A stretch of 64,000 bases of DNA from Prevotella sp. UBA4330 (GTDB taxonomy: Bacteria; Bacteroidota; Bacteroidia; Bacteroidales; Bacteroidaceae): assembly GCA_002394385.1 (NCBI GenBank), contig DGTS01000039.1:10803-74802 (forward strand), read 5' to 3'. This document shows, in pieces, positions 16,721 through 24,634 of this stretch. A program made the translations under genes and the position numbers. The notes below the pieces were generated by a model. The model was not told the DNA's origin and did not search any database. It saw only the letters and a program-made list of their open reading frames with translations. How positions within the stretch are numbered: position 1 is the stretch's first letter; the number at the start of each line of letters is the position of its first letter.

Positions 16721-17752
16721 TCAGTCTTTCTTGTCGGTGATGGCCTGCATGATCTTGGCTTCCAGTTCCTCGCACAGTTCGGGGTTGTCTTTCAGCAGTT
16801 TCTTCACGGCATCGCGGCCCTGCGCCAGTTTCGTGCCGTCGTAAGAGAACCAACTGCCGCTCTTCTGAATAATACCATATTCAACGCCGAGGTCAACAAT
16901 CTCGCCAATCTTGGAGATCCCCTCGCCAAAAGTAATCTCGAACTCTGCCTTGCGGAAAGGAGGAGCCACCTTGTTCTTAACCACCTTCACGCGCACCTGG
17001 TTGCCGATAACCTCGTCGCCATCCTTGATGCTCGTCACGCGGCGGATGTCAAGACGTACCGAAGCGTAAAACTTCAGAGCGTTACCACCCGTTGTGGTCT
17101 CAGGATTGCCGAACATTACACCAATCTTCTCGCGCAACTGGTTGATGAAGATACACGTGGTGTTAGTCTTCGAGATGGTGCTCGTCAGTTTGCGCAGAGC
17201 CTGACTCATCAGTCGTGCATGCAGTCCGACAACATTATCACCCATGTCACCCTCAATCTCCTTCTTCGGCGTGAGTGCTGCCACAGAGTCAATCACCACG
17301 ATGTCAACAGCAGCCGACGAAATGAGTTGGTCGGCAATCTGCAGAGCCTGCTCACCGTTGTCGGGCTGTGATATCCACAGGTTATCGACATCAACACCCA
17401 GTTTCTGAGCATAGAAACGGTCGAAGGCATGCTCGGCATCTATAAATGCAGCGATGCCGCCCTGCTTCTGTGCCTCTGCTATTGCATGGATGGCGAGTGT
17501 CGTCTTACCCGACGACTCAGGACCGTAAATCTCGATGATGCGTCCACGCGGGTAACCGCCCACACCGAGAGCGGCATTCAGGCTGATGCTTCCTGTCGGG
17601 ATAACGTCAACATTCTCTATATGCTCGTCGCCGAGTTTCATTATCGAACCCTTGCCAAAGTCCTTCTCTATCTTAGACATCGCTGCCTGCAGCGCCTTCA
17701 GTTTCTCGCTCTGAGGGTTTTGTGCACCCTCTTCTTCAATTTTCTTTGCCAT
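16721..17752 (-). CDS. recA: Recombinase RecA
   Basis: A 343-residue strand-exchange ATPase for homologous recombination and SOS induction. Walker A GPESSGKTTLAIHA, Walker B (VDIVVIDSVAAL) and the L2-region stretch (NQLREKIGVMFGNPETTTGGNALKF broken across the loop) are all canonical. Length is standard. No LexA-type box was recognised upstream. The fic gene ends up 44 bases upstream in the same direction. Confidence 0.98.
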   Translation of the reverse strand: MAKKIEEEGAQNPQSEKLKALQAAMSKIEKDFGKGSIMKLGDEHIENVDVIPTGSISLNAALGVGGYPRGRIIEIYGPESSGKTTLAIHAIAEAQKQGGIAAFIDAEHAFDRFYAQKLGVDVDNLWISQPDNGEQALQIADQLISSAAVDIVVIDSVAALTPKKEIEGDMGDNVVGLHARLMSQALRKLTSTISKTNTTCIFINQLREKIGVMFGNPETTTGGNALKFYASVRLDIRRVTSIKDGDEVIGNQVRVKVVKNKVAPPFRKAEFEITFGEGISKIGEIVDLGVEYGIIQKSGSWFSYDGTKLAQGRDAVKKLLKDNPELCEELEAKIMQAITDKKD

Positions 17753-17796
17753 ATCGTTTTTACAGTTTAAATATATTAAATCGTCATATAGAAATA

Positions 17797-18579
17797 TCAG
17801 AATAAGAACACACCGAGGCCCGTATTTTTGCGCTTCTGCGCAAGGTCGCTCTTCATGCGCTCCACGGCAACACGGAAGAAGAACGAGACGAGATACTCAT
17901 CAGTGCCTTCGCTACGTATCTGGCGGAGAGCATTGATATAGTCTGCACGGTCTTTAATGTCGATGATGAGTAGTGGATGACCTGCATGCAACAGTATCCA
18001 ATTAGAGAGCAGACGCCCCGTGCGGCCATTGCCGTCGCGGAAAGGATGCAAGTATTCAAAGAATCCGTGGAAACGGGCAGCGACAATCATTGGATGTACT
18101 CCGCGTTCCATGGCTTCTGCCGTGGACGACATCAAAGCCGGCACACGAGCCACCAATGTCTCGTGGTCGCCAAAGACAGTATCACCTGCCGCCATATCCT
18201 CTGTCGTATAAGCACCAGCCACGGCACCAGGGGCGCGATAAGCCAGTGTGTTCTCCGTCACCAGCCTGTTGGTCTCACAAAGCAATTTCTCGTCAAAAGC
18301 AGCATCAAGGTGTGTGGTCACATAGCGGAAGGCACGGAAGTGGTCGGCCATCTCCGTACATTCCAGCAGCGAGTGACCCACAGGCACCATTGCCAGTCCC
18401 TGCTCTTTCAGAATGCGCGTATCGTCCACGGTGAACGAGTTGCCTTCAATAGCACACGAGTGTGTGGAAAACAGCACCTCATGCCAGTCCATATAGTCGG
18501 CTGGTGCCATTTTCTTTACGATGCACTCTTCATATTCGCATCGCACTTCCTCATAATGCTTTATTTCCTGTTCAAACAT
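17797..18579 (-). CDS. Fic-domain protein, probable AMP-transferase with inhibitory motif
   Basis: A 260-residue Fic protein. The catalytic motif HPFRDGNGRTGR (H178) is complete, so nucleotide transfer (usually AMP from ATP) to a target hydroxyl is expected. An N-terminal SCAIEG segment (S41, E45) fits the SxxxE(G/N) inhibitory helix, implying an intrinsically autoinhibited class II type. No separate toxin-antitoxin partner is seen. It has its own promoter and is transcribed towards recA. A 50-residue C-terminal remnant of a second copy lies just upstream (18763-18912). The target is unknown. Confidence 0.9.
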   Translation of the reverse strand: MFEQEIKHYEEVRCEYEECIVKKMAPADYMDWHEVLFSTHSCAIEGNSFTVDDTRILKEQGLAMVPVGHSLLECTEMADHFRAFRYVTTHLDAAFDEKLLCETNRLVTENTLAYRAPGAVAGAYTTEDMAAGDTVFGDHETLVARVPALMSSTAEAMERGVHPMIVAARFHGFFEYLHPFRDGNGRTGRLLSNWILLHAGHPLLIIDIKDRADYINALRQIRSEGTDEYLVSFFFRVAVERMKSDLAQKRKNTGLGVFLF

Positions 18580-18603
18580 AGTTCCTCACGACTAATTGTT
18601 TGG

Positions 18604-18634
18604 CAAAGATACGAAAAGTTGAGAGCAAAACAAA
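18604..18634 (-). promoter_or_regulatory. Promoter of the fic gene
   Basis: On the minus strand TTTG (plus CAAA 18631-18634) and TATCTTTG (plus 18604-18611) are separated by 19 bases, 25 bases before the ATG at 18579. Confidence 0.75.
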
Positions 18635-18762
18635 AGAATTTATTCTTTTTTTGCCGAGACGGAGTATCTTCACGGAGGAACGACGTAAAAATACAACAAA
18701 TTAAACGATATGCAAAAAAATCTCTATATTATTTTGCGGGCGAGAAAACGTATTATAGAAAA

Positions 18763-18912
18763 TCAGAATAAGAACGCTCCGAGACAGGTATTGCTGCGCT
18801 TCTGCATAAGAGTATCCTTCATACGCGCAGTGGCAGCACGGAAGAAGAATGACACGAGGAACTCGTCAGTGCCTTCGTTTCGAATCCGACGCAGCGATTG
18901 GATGTATTCTGC
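18763..18912 (-). pseudogene. Remnant of a second fic gene (C-terminal 49 codons)
   Basis: Read on the minus strand from 18912 to the TGA at 18763-18765, this encodes AEYIQSLRRIRNEGTDEF and so on to CLGAFLF, aligning codon for codon with the end of the intact Fic protein (ADYINALRQIRSEGTDEY to GLGVFLF). The Fic catalytic motif is missing and there is no start. Similarity ends abruptly at 18912. It marks a tandem duplication, or a related gene, mostly lost by deletion. Confidence 0.85.
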
Positions 18913-19089
18913 TCCCCAACAACGTTTTATAGCCAATTCTATTGGCTTGACTTACAGAACAAGGGACTCAGCGTTCAAATAGCAGAAAGTGTTGATGCCA
19001 AGGCATACAATCCAAGGGTTTCTTCATGTTTCCGTTTAACGGTTATAACAAGGTGGAGAGACTGCATAATCGCTCCACCTTATTTGTGA
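18913..19089. other. AT-rich stretch with no gene; hairpin before the lipoprotein stop
   Basis: No convincing coding sequence is visible. Nine-bp arms at 19050-19058 (AAGGTGGAG) and 19073-19081 could terminate the minus-strand lipoprotein gene, though the T run is poor. The remaining bases resemble neither neighbour and may be scar sequence left by the event that truncated the second fic gene. Confidence 0.4.
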
Positions 19090-19929
19090 TTATTTCGTTA
19101 GTTTAAGCCTAAATTTTTCTACTTTCTGCATTGTTTCAGAATCAACCCCCTCATTATTGCCAGTAAATGTCATAGAAATAGTACTTCCAGGCTCATCCTC
19201 AAGAAATGCTTTAAACTCTTTACCATCACTGTCATCTGTACGCCATTCATTATAATTTGGCATCAATTCCTTAACAACTCGTCCTTTTGCATCCTGCCCT
19301 TCACCAACAATCCACATTTGGTTATATTCACTAACAAGAGATTTTGTGTTTACCGTTTTAAGCAGTTTAAAGGTTATAGTAATTTCAGGAAAGCCATAAC
19401 TGTTTTCTTTAACATAATATGCATCTTTTACTACTTCAACACTTCCTTTTAAAGCCGAAGGTAAAATAACCTCAATTGATTTATCTTCTGTTTCAGAATC
19501 TGTCTCAGGAAGTACATTATCTCCATCCACAGCAATACTTAGAGACTCAGATTTACTGGAAAATTTTATTTTTACTGCCCTTTTTGCATTGGGAACGTTA
19601 TACTTGATGTATGCTGTTTCATTTACATCAATAGCAAGCAAATTATCCACATCCATTTTTTCAAGAGACTCTATGACATTTCCATTTTCATCCAATAGAT
19701 CAACGTTGATAAAATTGTATTCACCTTTAGGACTTCCTTCTGTTATTCTCTTGAACTCGACACTTAGTTCATTATCAACTATATTATAATCCCGATCAAC
19801 AACCTCAAAGTATTTTCCAAGGGGTCCACTGATTTTTTTAGATGTAGGATGAACTATCATTGATCCGTCACCACATGATACTAAACAAATGGCAAGTGCT
19901 GCCATCATAGAATACAATAAATTTCTCAT
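19090..19929 (-). CDS. Predicted lipoprotein, unknown function
   Basis: A 279-residue protein with a lipoprotein signal (MRNLLYSMMAALAICLVSC, lipobox LVSC, lipidated Cys19). The body is acidic and beta-rich with repeated VEFKRI / VKIKF / VEVV-type strands but no recognised domain. A TATCTTTG element (plus 19934-19941) lies only a few bases before the ATG, so the mRNA may be almost leaderless. It sits in the AT-rich patch with other unassigned genes, suggesting acquired or fast-evolving DNA. Confidence 0.7.
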   Translation of the reverse strand: MRNLLYSMMAALAICLVSCGDGSMIVHPTSKKISGPLGKYFEVVDRDYNIVDNELSVEFKRITEGSPKGEYNFINVDLLDENGNVIESLEKMDVDNLLAIDVNETAYIKYNVPNAKRAVKIKFSSKSESLSIAVDGDNVLPETDSETEDKSIEVILPSALKGSVEVVKDAYYVKENSYGFPEITITFKLLKTVNTKSLVSEYNQMWIVGEGQDAKGRVVKELMPNYNEWRTDDSDGKEFKAFLEDEPGSTISMTFTGNNEGVDSETMQKVEKFRLKLTK

Positions 19930-20091
19930 ATTACAAAGATATTGGTTTTCCCTACTCTGTTAAGGATTTTCGGTATACTCCTATTATCATAATTCGCTCG
20001 CACTGGGACAGTGCCCACCGTGAACATATTTTCATAAAACTCTATGGCAGCGCGACTAAGCCGATATGCCAAATCATGAAACTTTACTGAA

Positions 20092-20835
20092 CTATTGATA
20101 ATAAAGAATCCACTTATGTAATTTGGAATTACTATCAAAGAAAAAGCGTCCGTAAGGTTTGTCATTTGTTGCTTTATAATCGTAGTCCCCATTCCAATAA
20201 TAATTCTTTTTCATATCCGGCCCGTAAAGTGTCCATATTGTATAACCGCCGCTTTTTCCAGTTTCTTTGAACTGGCTTCCTATGAGTTCCATATTTTTTA
20301 CTTGAGTGAGAGTCATACCTGGATACAAATCGCTGATCACATGTTTTTTATCCAATATCATTAATACCCATCCTTCTTTAAATTTAAGTAAGGCAGCACA
20401 TCCATCGCCGCCACGCACAATGGCATAACCATCAAGGGCACCGGCGTCTTTAAGGGAAGCATCATGTTTTGGTGAAATTAACGATATATCTCCAGACCAA
20501 GACCACACTATTTTTTCCTTATTAAGATGTTTTGCTAGTTCTGGTGTTTCAACCATGACCGTTTTCCCTTCTTTACCAAAATCATACATTTTAAAATGAC
20601 AAATCATGTTGTCGGCTTCATACACTTCATCCAAAAAATTACATCTATATAATCGGCATGAAAATGAAATGCTTGCATCGCCTTTCGCTTTTTGGGAGGT
20701 ACTCGAGGCGTGTTTGTTTCTGTTAACTGCGGTCTTTCTTGTTGCTGGCTTTTTAACCCTGTTTTGAGCCATACTCGTTGATGGAATAGCAAATAATGCT
20801 ATTAAAAACATCACAATCAATTTTCTATTCTTCAT
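20092..20835 (-). CDS. Predicted secreted protein, unknown function
   Basis: A 247-residue protein with a signal peptide (MKNRKLIVMFLIALFAIPSTSMAQ), a basic Lys/Arg/Thr linker (about 25-50) and a globular beta-rich remainder ending WILYYQ. No family was recognised. It begins 7 bases after the stop of the preceding minus-strand gene. Between its stop and the next gene (19930-20091) there is no supported gene. Confidence 0.65.
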   Translation of the reverse strand: MKNRKLIVMFLIALFAIPSTSMAQNRVKKPATRKTAVNRNKHASSTSQKAKGDASISFSCRLYRCNFLDEVYEADNMICHFKMYDFGKEGKTVMVETPELAKHLNKEKIVWSWSGDISLISPKHDASLKDAGALDGYAIVRGGDGCAALLKFKEGWVLMILDKKHVISDLYPGMTLTQVKNMELIGSQFKETGKSGGYTIWTLYGPDMKKNYYWNGDYDYKATNDKPYGRFFFDSNSKLHKWILYYQ

Positions 20836-20842
20836 AATTGCT

Positions 20843-21199
20843 CTATTTATAATTTAAAGTATTATTTCTAATGCCTTTTGCCCAAAAACAAGAATCCTGT
20901 TCGAGCCGTAGGTTCTTGATGGATGCATATTTGAATACTTCTTCATCTGAGAAGCAATAATCAGGTTTACCTGAATTCTTATTTAGGCAGTACACCTTAC
21001 TATGAGGATTTCCACAAAACGGATCTGGTAAACATGCGAATGTCAGTCCAGTTTCTTTATTCCCTTTGTTAATGGCTTCAGCATACTGCGCAGCCGAAAG
21101 GCTGTTAGGGAAGGAATTTTTGTCACACTCTGCTATAATACCATTATCCTCTACCAACTTAAGCCAAGGGTTTTCAACTGTGATGTTAAATGGTTCCAT
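20843..21199 (-). CDS. Uncharacterised protein, possibly an N-terminal fragment
   Basis: About 118 residues from the preferred start at 21199 (MEPFNITVENPWLKL); the frame is open to 21238. The segment CLPDPFCGNPHSKVYCLNKN resembles the N-terminal part of longer (roughly 200-250 residue) uncharacterised bacterial proteins, and the sequence stops soon after SCFWAKGIRNN, where I would expect them to continue. It may therefore be truncated. No catalytic motif is identifiable. Confidence 0.45.
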   Translation of the reverse strand: MEPFNITVENPWLKLVEDNGIIAECDKNSFPNSLSAAQYAEAINKGNKETGLTFACLPDPFCGNPHSKVYCLNKNSGKPDYCFSDEEVFKYASIKNLRLEQDSCFWAKGIRNNTLNYK

Positions 21200-21336
21200 A
21201 GTGTTGTATGTTTGATTTGAAGAAAAATTTATATCCACTAATGATTGTGAGCCTTCTTGACATTCTTAGCCTGAAGAACGTGTTGTTACTTGTTGCAAAG
21301 ATAACACATTTTGTATAATGATGCCTCGCATATTCC

Positions 21337-21409
21337 AGTCCTTTTGACTGCCCATTTTAGTCCATTTTTCAGTCCATTTAGTCCATTTTTTAGTCCATTT
21401 GGTCCGTTT
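21337..21409. repeat. Iterated AGTCCATTT array
   Basis: Four exact copies of AGTCCATTT start at 21359, 21371, 21380 and 21392 (spacing 12, 9, 12), flanked by variants at 21337 (AGTCCTTTT) and 21401 (GGTCCGTTT). It sits between divergent genes, about 50 bases upstream of a TAACTTTG promoter element (21457-21464). Evenly phased iterons suggest a protein-binding site; a simple slippage repeat is the alternative. Confidence 0.65.
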
Positions 21410-21576
21410 TCGAGAAATTGAGTATTTATTATTATATAGGTGTGCAGGAAAATGCTTAACTTTGTGCCATCAAACGGAAAGATTTTGCCAACGAGCGCAA
21501 AAGAAGTTTGCTTCATTTTGCCGAGTGCATCTAAATCTTATGCAATGGCATGCAGACTGTCGCATATAACTTTATC

Positions 21577-22470
21577 ATGAATCAAGAACAACATAATCAA
21601 CAAGAGAAGGCATTAGCCAAACTCCGCGAATTGATTGAAGGAGTTGTAGAAAGGAAGATGAAGACCCCTAAGGATTTCGAATTCCTTTCTGAATGTATAT
21701 TCGATAAATTCCACGAGAGGATATCTCCAACTACCTTAAAACGCATCTGGGGCTATCTGTCCGAAACGACAACTCCGCGGAAGTCCACGCTTGACATTTT
21801 ATCCAAGTTTGTTGGGTATGACAATTGGAAAGATTTCACAGAGGGGGCAGAGGACACAGAGAAGGAGCCTGAAGAAGAAAAGGCCACGGAGAAAGAGGAA
21901 GGAAAAACTCAGAAGAAACGATTTAGCCCTGCCACACTCTACACCATCATCGCATTATTGCTGATAGGTATCATAGCAGGCGTTTCCTATCAGGTATTTA
22001 ATAATTCATCCGATAAAAGCAGTGCTTACACGTTGAAGATTGGTGATACTTTTAGTTCGCCTCACGAATATCTCAAACTATTTGGTATTCATGCAACGGA
22101 AAAACTTTGGGGACAGATTCTGCCCCGCCATCCCAACATTTCTGTGTGGGGCCCCAATTATCGCCATTCCGAATGGCATAATGAAGGTGACAAATCGAAG
22201 ATGATGCCCACCATCACCGAGTATTGGAAGCCGGAAGGGGTAGATAGCGATCAGATAGTCCAACGAAATATTGATCATTTTAATCACAATTCCCGTCTGA
22301 ATGAGATTCGGATTACATTCATGAAGAATCTTGTTGACACCAACTATGTGTATCTTGGTGTCTATCGCATGTCGATGGAATTGTCTGACAGCACCAAAGT
22401 GGTGTGGGAACGCGTGGCTGAAGAATGTGATCTCAACAAAATAGATTATCTGGAGTTGCTACGCAACTAA
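21577..22470 (+). CDS. Single-span membrane protein with HTH-like N-terminus
   Basis: About 298 residues from ATG 21577 (MNQEQHNQQEKAL). The N-terminal region (about 10-80) contains DFEFLSECIFDKFHERISPTTLKRIWGY, a helix-turn-helix-like motif seen in uncharacterised Bacteroidetes proteins. A Glu/Lys linker, one transmembrane helix (about 123-143; LYTIIALLLIGIIAGVSYQV) and an extracytoplasmic domain ending VWERVAEECDLNKIDYLELL follow. The layout suggests a membrane-tethered regulator that senses outside and binds DNA or protein inside, but this is inference. A -7 element lies at 21457-21464. Confidence 0.65.
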   Translation: MNQEQHNQQEKALAKLRELIEGVVERKMKTPKDFEFLSECIFDKFHERISPTTLKRIWGYLSETTTPRKSTLDILSKFVGYDNWKDFTEGAEDTEKEPEEEKATEKEEGKTQKKRFSPATLYTIIALLLIGIIAGVSYQVFNNSSDKSSAYTLKIGDTFSSPHEYLKLFGIHATEKLWGQILPRHPNISVWGPNYRHSEWHNEGDKSKMMPTITEYWKPEGVDSDQIVQRNIDHFNHNSRLNEIRITFMKNLVDTNYVYLGVYRMSMELSDSTKVVWERVAEECDLNKIDYLELLRN

Positions 22471-22478
22471 TAGAAAAA

Positions 22479-22515
22479 CCCACCCCAACCCTCGCGAAGG
22501 GAGGGTTGGGGTGGG
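22479..22515. terminator. GC-rich inverted repeat between convergent genes
   Basis: Perfect 15-bp arms (CCCACCCCAACCCTC at 22479-22493 and complement 22501-22515) with a 7-base loop. It resembles the C-rich repeat type at 29907-29940 and, in style, the palindrome inside queE, so it may be a dispersed repeat doubling as a terminator. Confidence 0.65.
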
Positions 22516-22522
22516 CTATTGC

Positions 22523-23758
22523 TTACAGTTCCAAATCTCCGTCGTGAATCTCGTGCCAAGGCAAGCCTTGCTTGTTGAGTTGCTCGAGGAATGGATCGGG
22601 GTCGAACTCTTCTACATTGAAGACTCCAGGCTTGCGCCACAGGCCCTTACAGAACATCATGGCTCCAATCATGGCGGGCACACCGGTGGTGTAACTTACG
22701 CCTTGCATGCCTGTCTCTTCGTAAGCGGCGCGGTGAGAGCAGTTGTTATAAATATAATAGGTGTGCTCCTTGCCGTCTTTCAGTCCACGGATGCGGCAGC
22801 CGATGCTGGTCTCGCCCTCATAGTTCTCACCCAGGTCTTGCGGGTTGGGCAGCACGGCCTTGAGAAACTGCAGCGGAACAATCTTCACACGGGCAGTGCC
22901 GGTGCCGTCAGCAAGCGGAGCCTCGTATTCCACCTCGTCGATGCGGCTCATGCCGATGTTCTGTATCACCTCAAGGTGCTTGAGGTACTGCTGGCCGAAG
23001 GTCATCCAGAAGCGCGCACGCTTGATGGTAGGATAATTGATTACCAACGACTCTATCTCCTCGTGATGCAGCAGATAACTGTCGCGCGGACCAATGCCGG
23101 GATAGGTCAGGTCTTTGTGTATCTCCAGCGGCTCTGTCTCCACCCACTGTCCGTTCTCCCAGTAGAGTCCTTTCTGGGTAATCTCGCGGATGTTTATCTC
23201 GGGATTGAAGTTTGTGGCGAAAGCCTTGTGATGGTCGCCTGCATTGCAGTCAACGATGTCAAGATACTGTATCTCGTCGAAGTGATGCTTTGCGGCGTAT
23301 GCGGTGAAGATGCTCGTCACACCCGGGTCGAAGCCGCAACCGAGGATTGCTGTCAGCCCAGCCTCGCGGAAACGGTCGCGGTAAGCCCACTGCCATGAGT
23401 ACTCGAAGTGAGCCTCGTCCTTTGGCTCGTAGTTGGCTGTGTCGAGATAGTTGCACCCGCAAGCCAGGCAGGCATCCATGATGGTGAGGTCCTGATAGGG
23501 TAGTGCGAGGTTAATAACCAACTCCGGCTTATAGTCGCTGAACAATGCCTTCAACTGCTCCACATCGTCAGCATCTACCTGCGCTGTGCGTATCGGCATG
23601 TCATAGCCTTTCTGGTGAATAGCCTCCACCAGTTTGTCGCACTTCTCCTTGCGGCGGCTTGCAATCATAAACTCGGTGAACACGTCTGCGTTCTGCACAA
23701 TCTTAAAAGCGGCTACGGTGGCAACACCACCTGCGCCAATCATCAGTATTCTGCTCAT
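22523..23758 (-). CDS. Carboxynorspermidine dehydrogenase / saccharopine dehydrogenase family
   Basis: A 411-residue cytoplasmic NADPH-dependent enzyme. The N-terminal Rossmann motif is ILMIGAGGVATVAAFKI, followed by the family's ALPYQDLTIMDACLACG and GCGFDPGVTSIF stretches. Relatives condense aspartate semialdehyde with a diamine to make carboxy(nor)spermidine in the polyamine pathway found in Bacteroidetes. The decarboxylase partner (NspC) is not adjacent. Lysine-pathway saccharopine dehydrogenase is the alternative reading; the overall sequence fits the carboxynorspermidine type better. Confidence 0.85.
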   Translation of the reverse strand: MSRILMIGAGGVATVAAFKIVQNADVFTEFMIASRRKEKCDKLVEAIHQKGYDMPIRTAQVDADDVEQLKALFSDYKPELVINLALPYQDLTIMDACLACGCNYLDTANYEPKDEAHFEYSWQWAYRDRFREAGLTAILGCGFDPGVTSIFTAYAAKHHFDEIQYLDIVDCNAGDHHKAFATNFNPEINIREITQKGLYWENGQWVETEPLEIHKDLTYPGIGPRDSYLLHHEEIESLVINYPTIKRARFWMTFGQQYLKHLEVIQNIGMSRIDEVEYEAPLADGTGTARVKIVPLQFLKAVLPNPQDLGENYEGETSIGCRIRGLKDGKEHTYYIYNNCSHRAAYEETGMQGVSYTTGVPAMIGAMMFCKGLWRKPGVFNVEEFDPDPFLEQLNKQGLPWHEIHDGDLEL

Positions 23759-23855
23759 TTCTCAGTTATTATTTGTTTTTCAGTTTCTTTTTTATGGTCT
23801 TTGCAAAGATATTACAAAAAGGTGAGAATACAAAATAAACGGGCATTGTTTTTCG

Positions 23856-24452
23856 TCAGCCCAGTTCTTCCCCCTTAATTCCGAGTGCATTCATCAGCGA
23901 ATAGCCGAGAATCTCCTGCCGGAACTGTCCGCCGGGCATGGGCTGCATGGCGAAGAGCGTCACCGTTTTCTCGTCGCCGCCGCTGGCAAGTGCCCGGCGC
24001 ATGCGTGCATAGATGTCGCTGTCCTCGGCATTGGGCACCGCCATGATGCGTTTCACCTCTGGCTGGCTCATCGCTATGCGCAAAATCTCGAGCATCAGAC
24101 TGTCTTTGTCGGCCATCTGCGGCACTTCTACGGCGGTTATAGCAAACTCGCCGAGGTTGTCGCGGAACGCCTTGCCGTTCATCTCCTCGCTGAAAGAGGC
24201 GGGGATGAAGTTCTCCATCGACTTTGTGTCCTCGTTGTGCACCATGATGACGTGCGTCTCGTGGTCGCCCTCGCGCACTCCGCCGTCGAGCGCAATGCAG
24301 TCTATCCACCGCGCAAGGTCGGCCTTTGGCACGCGCCTCATCAGCATGCGCTCGAAATTCACACTGAGGTTGAACGCCACGCGGTCAACATAATCGGCAT
24401 CCACGATGACTACGTTCTCGCTCCATTTGGTCTGTTTCAAATCGATATTCAT
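23856..24452 (-). CDS. DUF6621-type conserved protein
   Basis: A 198-residue soluble protein with no signal peptide. It begins with WSENVVIVDADYVDRVAFNL and contains DCIALDGGVREGDHETHVIMVH, a pattern I associate with the Bacteroidales family DUF6621 (assignment from memory). The function is unknown. It is 97 bases upstream of, and in the same direction as, the carboxynorspermidine dehydrogenase gene, with a promoter-like CAAAGATA between them (plus 23804-23811). Confidence 0.7.
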   Translation of the reverse strand: MNIDLKQTKWSENVVIVDADYVDRVAFNLSVNFERMLMRRVPKADLARWIDCIALDGGVREGDHETHVIMVHNEDTKSMENFIPASFSEEMNGKAFRDNLGEFAITAVEVPQMADKDSLMLEILRIAMSQPEVKRIMAVPNAEDSDIYARMRRALASGGDEKTVTLFAMQPMPGGQFRQEILGYSLMNALGIKGEELG

Positions 24453-24506
24453 AACTGCAAAGGTAATTTTTTTGTTTTAAACAACAAAATATTCAAACGT
24501 AATTCG

Positions 24507-24514
24507 TATCTTTG
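24507..24514 (+). promoter_or_regulatory. -7 promoter element upstream of the esterase gene
   Basis: TATCTTTG matches TAnnTTTG. The predicted transcript would start near 24521, immediately before the large palindrome at 24526-24588. Confidence 0.65.
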
Positions 24515-24525
24515 CAGTGTTTAAA

Positions 24526-24588
24526 TAGGAGGTGACGTGTCCCACGTCACATAATCACGGCTTGTGACGTGGGACACGTCACCTCCTA
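24526..24588. repeat. Nested palindrome with perfect 25-bp arms
   Basis: The arms 24526-24550 and 24564-24588 are exact reverse complements around a 13-base loop. Each arm is itself a palindrome: GTGACGTG, TCC, CACGTCAC. It could form either one long hairpin or two short ones, in DNA or in the leader of the esterase mRNA. Confidence 0.9.
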
Positions 24589-24634
24589 ATGCAAAACAGA
24601 CAAATAACTTTTAGTTATATAGGGGGAAATTGCA

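Noticed and set aside
19926..20192. 88-codon minus-strand frame overlapping the start of the lipoprotein gene
   Set aside because: It overlaps the end of the better-supported 20092-20835 gene, has no signal or promoter of its own, and a promoter element of the next gene lies inside it. Part of it reads like real protein (FHDLAYRLSRAAIEFYENMF), so it could be a fragment, but I cannot support a gene.
21286..21516. 76-codon frame with NGLKNGL repeats
   Set aside because: It is the translation of the AGTCCATTT iteron array and a divergent promoter region, not a plausible protein.
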